From positions 30,942,988 to 31,006,987 of the forward strand of contig OX465584.1 of NCBI GenBank assembly GCA_950022655.1: a stretch of 64,000 bases of DNA, written 5' to 3'. A program made the translations under genes and the position numbers. The notes below the pieces were generated by a model. The model saw only the letters and a list, made by a program, of their open reading frames with translations. It made no database searches and had not been told where the DNA came from. Source of the DNA: Alentia gelatinosa. Its lineage: Eukaryota > Annelida > Polychaeta > Phyllodocida > Polynoidae. Shown piece by piece: positions 63,733-64,000 of the stretch (the stretch's first letter is position 1; the number at the start of each line of letters is the position of its first letter).

Positions 63733-64000
63733 GAGGCCTATTCCACCAAGAATGGGTTTCCCCCGGCCGGGCACCTTGCGGGCACCTTGTGGTCGCCTGT
63801 TGGTGTCCGGGCGAGGCCGGCGGCATTTCCCGGCTGGGACCATCTCCCGCCGGGAGAAATCTGCTTGGTGGAATAGCACACCCGGTTCGGCAGGGTCCGC
63901 CCGGCTTTCCCCGGCTGTCCCCGCCGGGCGCCGGGTGAACTCCTGGCCATGCTCCACGTCTCCATAACCCGCCGGCCAGCCAGGGCCGGCTGCCCTGTTG
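63733..64000 (+). mobile_element. Left end of a second copy of the Harbinger element (runs off the window)
   Basis: Begins with the same inverted repeat GAGGCCTATTCCACCAA after a TAA (63730-63732). All 268 visible bases align without gaps to 47362-47629 with a single difference in the CCGGCCGGCC/CCGGCCAGCC stretch. The flanks left of the TAA differ from those of the first copy, so this is a separate insertion rather than a duplicated contig end. Confidence 0.92.

Overview
The window is animal nuclear DNA from an invertebrate. It has spliced genes with GT-AG introns, animal gene families (OSBPL9-type lipid transfer protein, MFSD13A/TMEM180, TCAF/M60-like protein, DUSP3-clade phosphatase), non-LTR retrotransposons, a PIF/Harbinger transposon and many MITE-like repeats. 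The AT-rich non-coding background, frequent poly-G/C runs and TE mix suggest a marine invertebrate such as a mollusc or lancelet. The sequence alone does not settle which. A 200-N assembly gap lies at 63302-63501.

Layout. 1-420 is a degenerate satellite rich in TGAGTCA. 1811-11870 (+) holds the 3' part of an OSBPL9 orthologue: 13 coding exons with consistent phases, including the EQVSHHPP signature; the N-terminal PH-domain exons lie upstream of the window. One intron starts inside a 51-bp tandem array that copies the exon end together with its splice donor. 11.9-23 kb has no convincing gene and carries repeats, including a hairpin element (18.9-19.5 kb) and a ~1 kb GC-rich inverted-repeat element (19936-20917). 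23093-27331 (-) is a complete five-coding-exon MFSD13A-like gene with a 136-bp AT microsatellite in its last intron. 27.8-29.3 kb is a broken non-LTR retrotransposon. 34436-36589 (-) is a TCAF-like gene with one coding exon and an intact HExxH site. 38027-39588 (-) is a three-coding-exon atypical dual-specificity phosphatase. Just upstream of it is a 5'-truncated non-LTR element with a long intact endonuclease/RT frame (39.7-42.8 kb). A 317-bp MITE with 28-bp inverted ends sits at 44282-44598, and a decayed RT remnant at 46.3-47.3 kb.

The most notable object is an apparently complete 11,167-bp PIF/Harbinger transposon at 47362-58528. It has perfect 17-bp terminal inverted repeats (GAGGCCTATTCCACCAA), a TAA target-site duplication on both sides, and repeated subterminal TATTCCACCAA motifs. 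It carries three intact spliced genes: two tandem MADF (Myb/SANT-like) proteins on the + strand and a HARBI1-like DDE transposase on the - strand. The two MADF genes are interrupted at the same place and phase inside the MADF domain, so they look like duplicates within the element. A second copy begins at 63733, again next to TAA, and runs out of the window; its 268 visible bases differ from the first copy at one position. Related GC-rich sequences at 20 kb and 60-61.6 kb use variants of the same CCACCAA motif, so they may be non-autonomous relatives.

The host genes are unrelated housekeeping or signalling genes (ER/Golgi lipid transfer, membrane transport, channel-associated factor, phosphatase) and do not form an obvious pathway. 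The transposon genes do form a functional set: a transposase plus DNA-binding partners acting on the ends.
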